From assembly GCF_030010375.1 (NCBI RefSeq), contig NZ_JASCRY010000001.1, positions 310,001-374,000 of the forward strand: DNA of 64,000 nucleotides, written 5' to 3'. Source of the stretch: Flavobacterium yafengii. GTDB taxonomy: Bacteria > Bacteroidota > Bacteroidia > Flavobacteriales > Flavobacteriaceae. Positions 63,153 to 64,000 of the stretch are shown here, one piece after another. The notes under the pieces were generated by a model. The model ran no database searches. It was not told the DNA's origin and was given only the letters and a program-made list of their open reading frames with translations. Numbering within the stretch: the stretch's first letter is position 1; each line of letters starts with the position of its first letter. A program made the position numbers and the translations under genes.

Positions 63153-64000
<848 letters not shown>

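Overview
The window is a stretch of an AT-rich Bacteroidota chromosome, most likely Flavobacterium or a close relative. Several things point there. The core promoters have the Bacteroidota -7 box TAnnTTTG and no strong Shine-Dalgarno sequences. Several large surface proteins carry type IX secretion (T9SS) C-terminal signals. Complex I has a short NuoG, and there is a GH53/GH2/Leloir galactan locus. The ends fall inside nuoN (left) and atpD (right).

Layout. 1-12916 (minus): a complete 14-gene complex I operon nuoA-N, except that nuoN runs off the edge. It reads from a promoter at 12947-12977, and a structured dispersed repeat (Flavo-1-like) sits between nuoH and nuoI. 13215-15863: cold-shock protein, aspS and a small secreted MORN-type protein. 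16252-27293: a galactose/galactan locus. galM, GH53 galactanase, GH2 beta-galactosidase, galK, galT and galE form one minus-strand run. A vSGLT-like sodium/galactose symporter lies downstream, and a divergent GntR regulator faces galM across a palindromic operator candidate. The enzymes would cut galactan outside the cytoplasm, import galactose and convert it through the Leloir pathway. No SusC/SusD pair is present. 27334-30349: tRNA-Leu, prs, rplY and pth. 30503-35950: secreted M43 metalloprotease, ribF, two tandem paralogous membrane proteins and bioB.

36016-51516 holds four very large secreted proteins, with recX between the third and fourth. Their N-terminal heads differ (14 delta-60 repeats; Ig-like domains; a Gly-rich, GEVED and lectin-like set; a parallel beta-helix), but all share a C-terminal module of roughly 550 residues ending in a T9SS type C sorting signal. 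51572-56451 (minus): the biotin genes bioF, bioD and bioA plus a beta-ketoacyl synthase. A GxxExxY nuclease-like gene is inserted between bioF and bioD, bounded by 29-bp inverted repeats (28/29 identical), and a gene-less relative of that element lies between bioA and the synthase. This is the best candidate for an undescribed mobile module here. 56747-62105: a small exported protein, two outer-membrane barrel-like proteins, a vanadium-haloperoxidase/PAP2-type lipoprotein and a DoxX-like membrane protein. 62200-64000: a GNAT acetyltransferase, then atpC and part of atpD on the minus strand.

All functional calls rest on reading motifs and lengths by eye; no database search was run.
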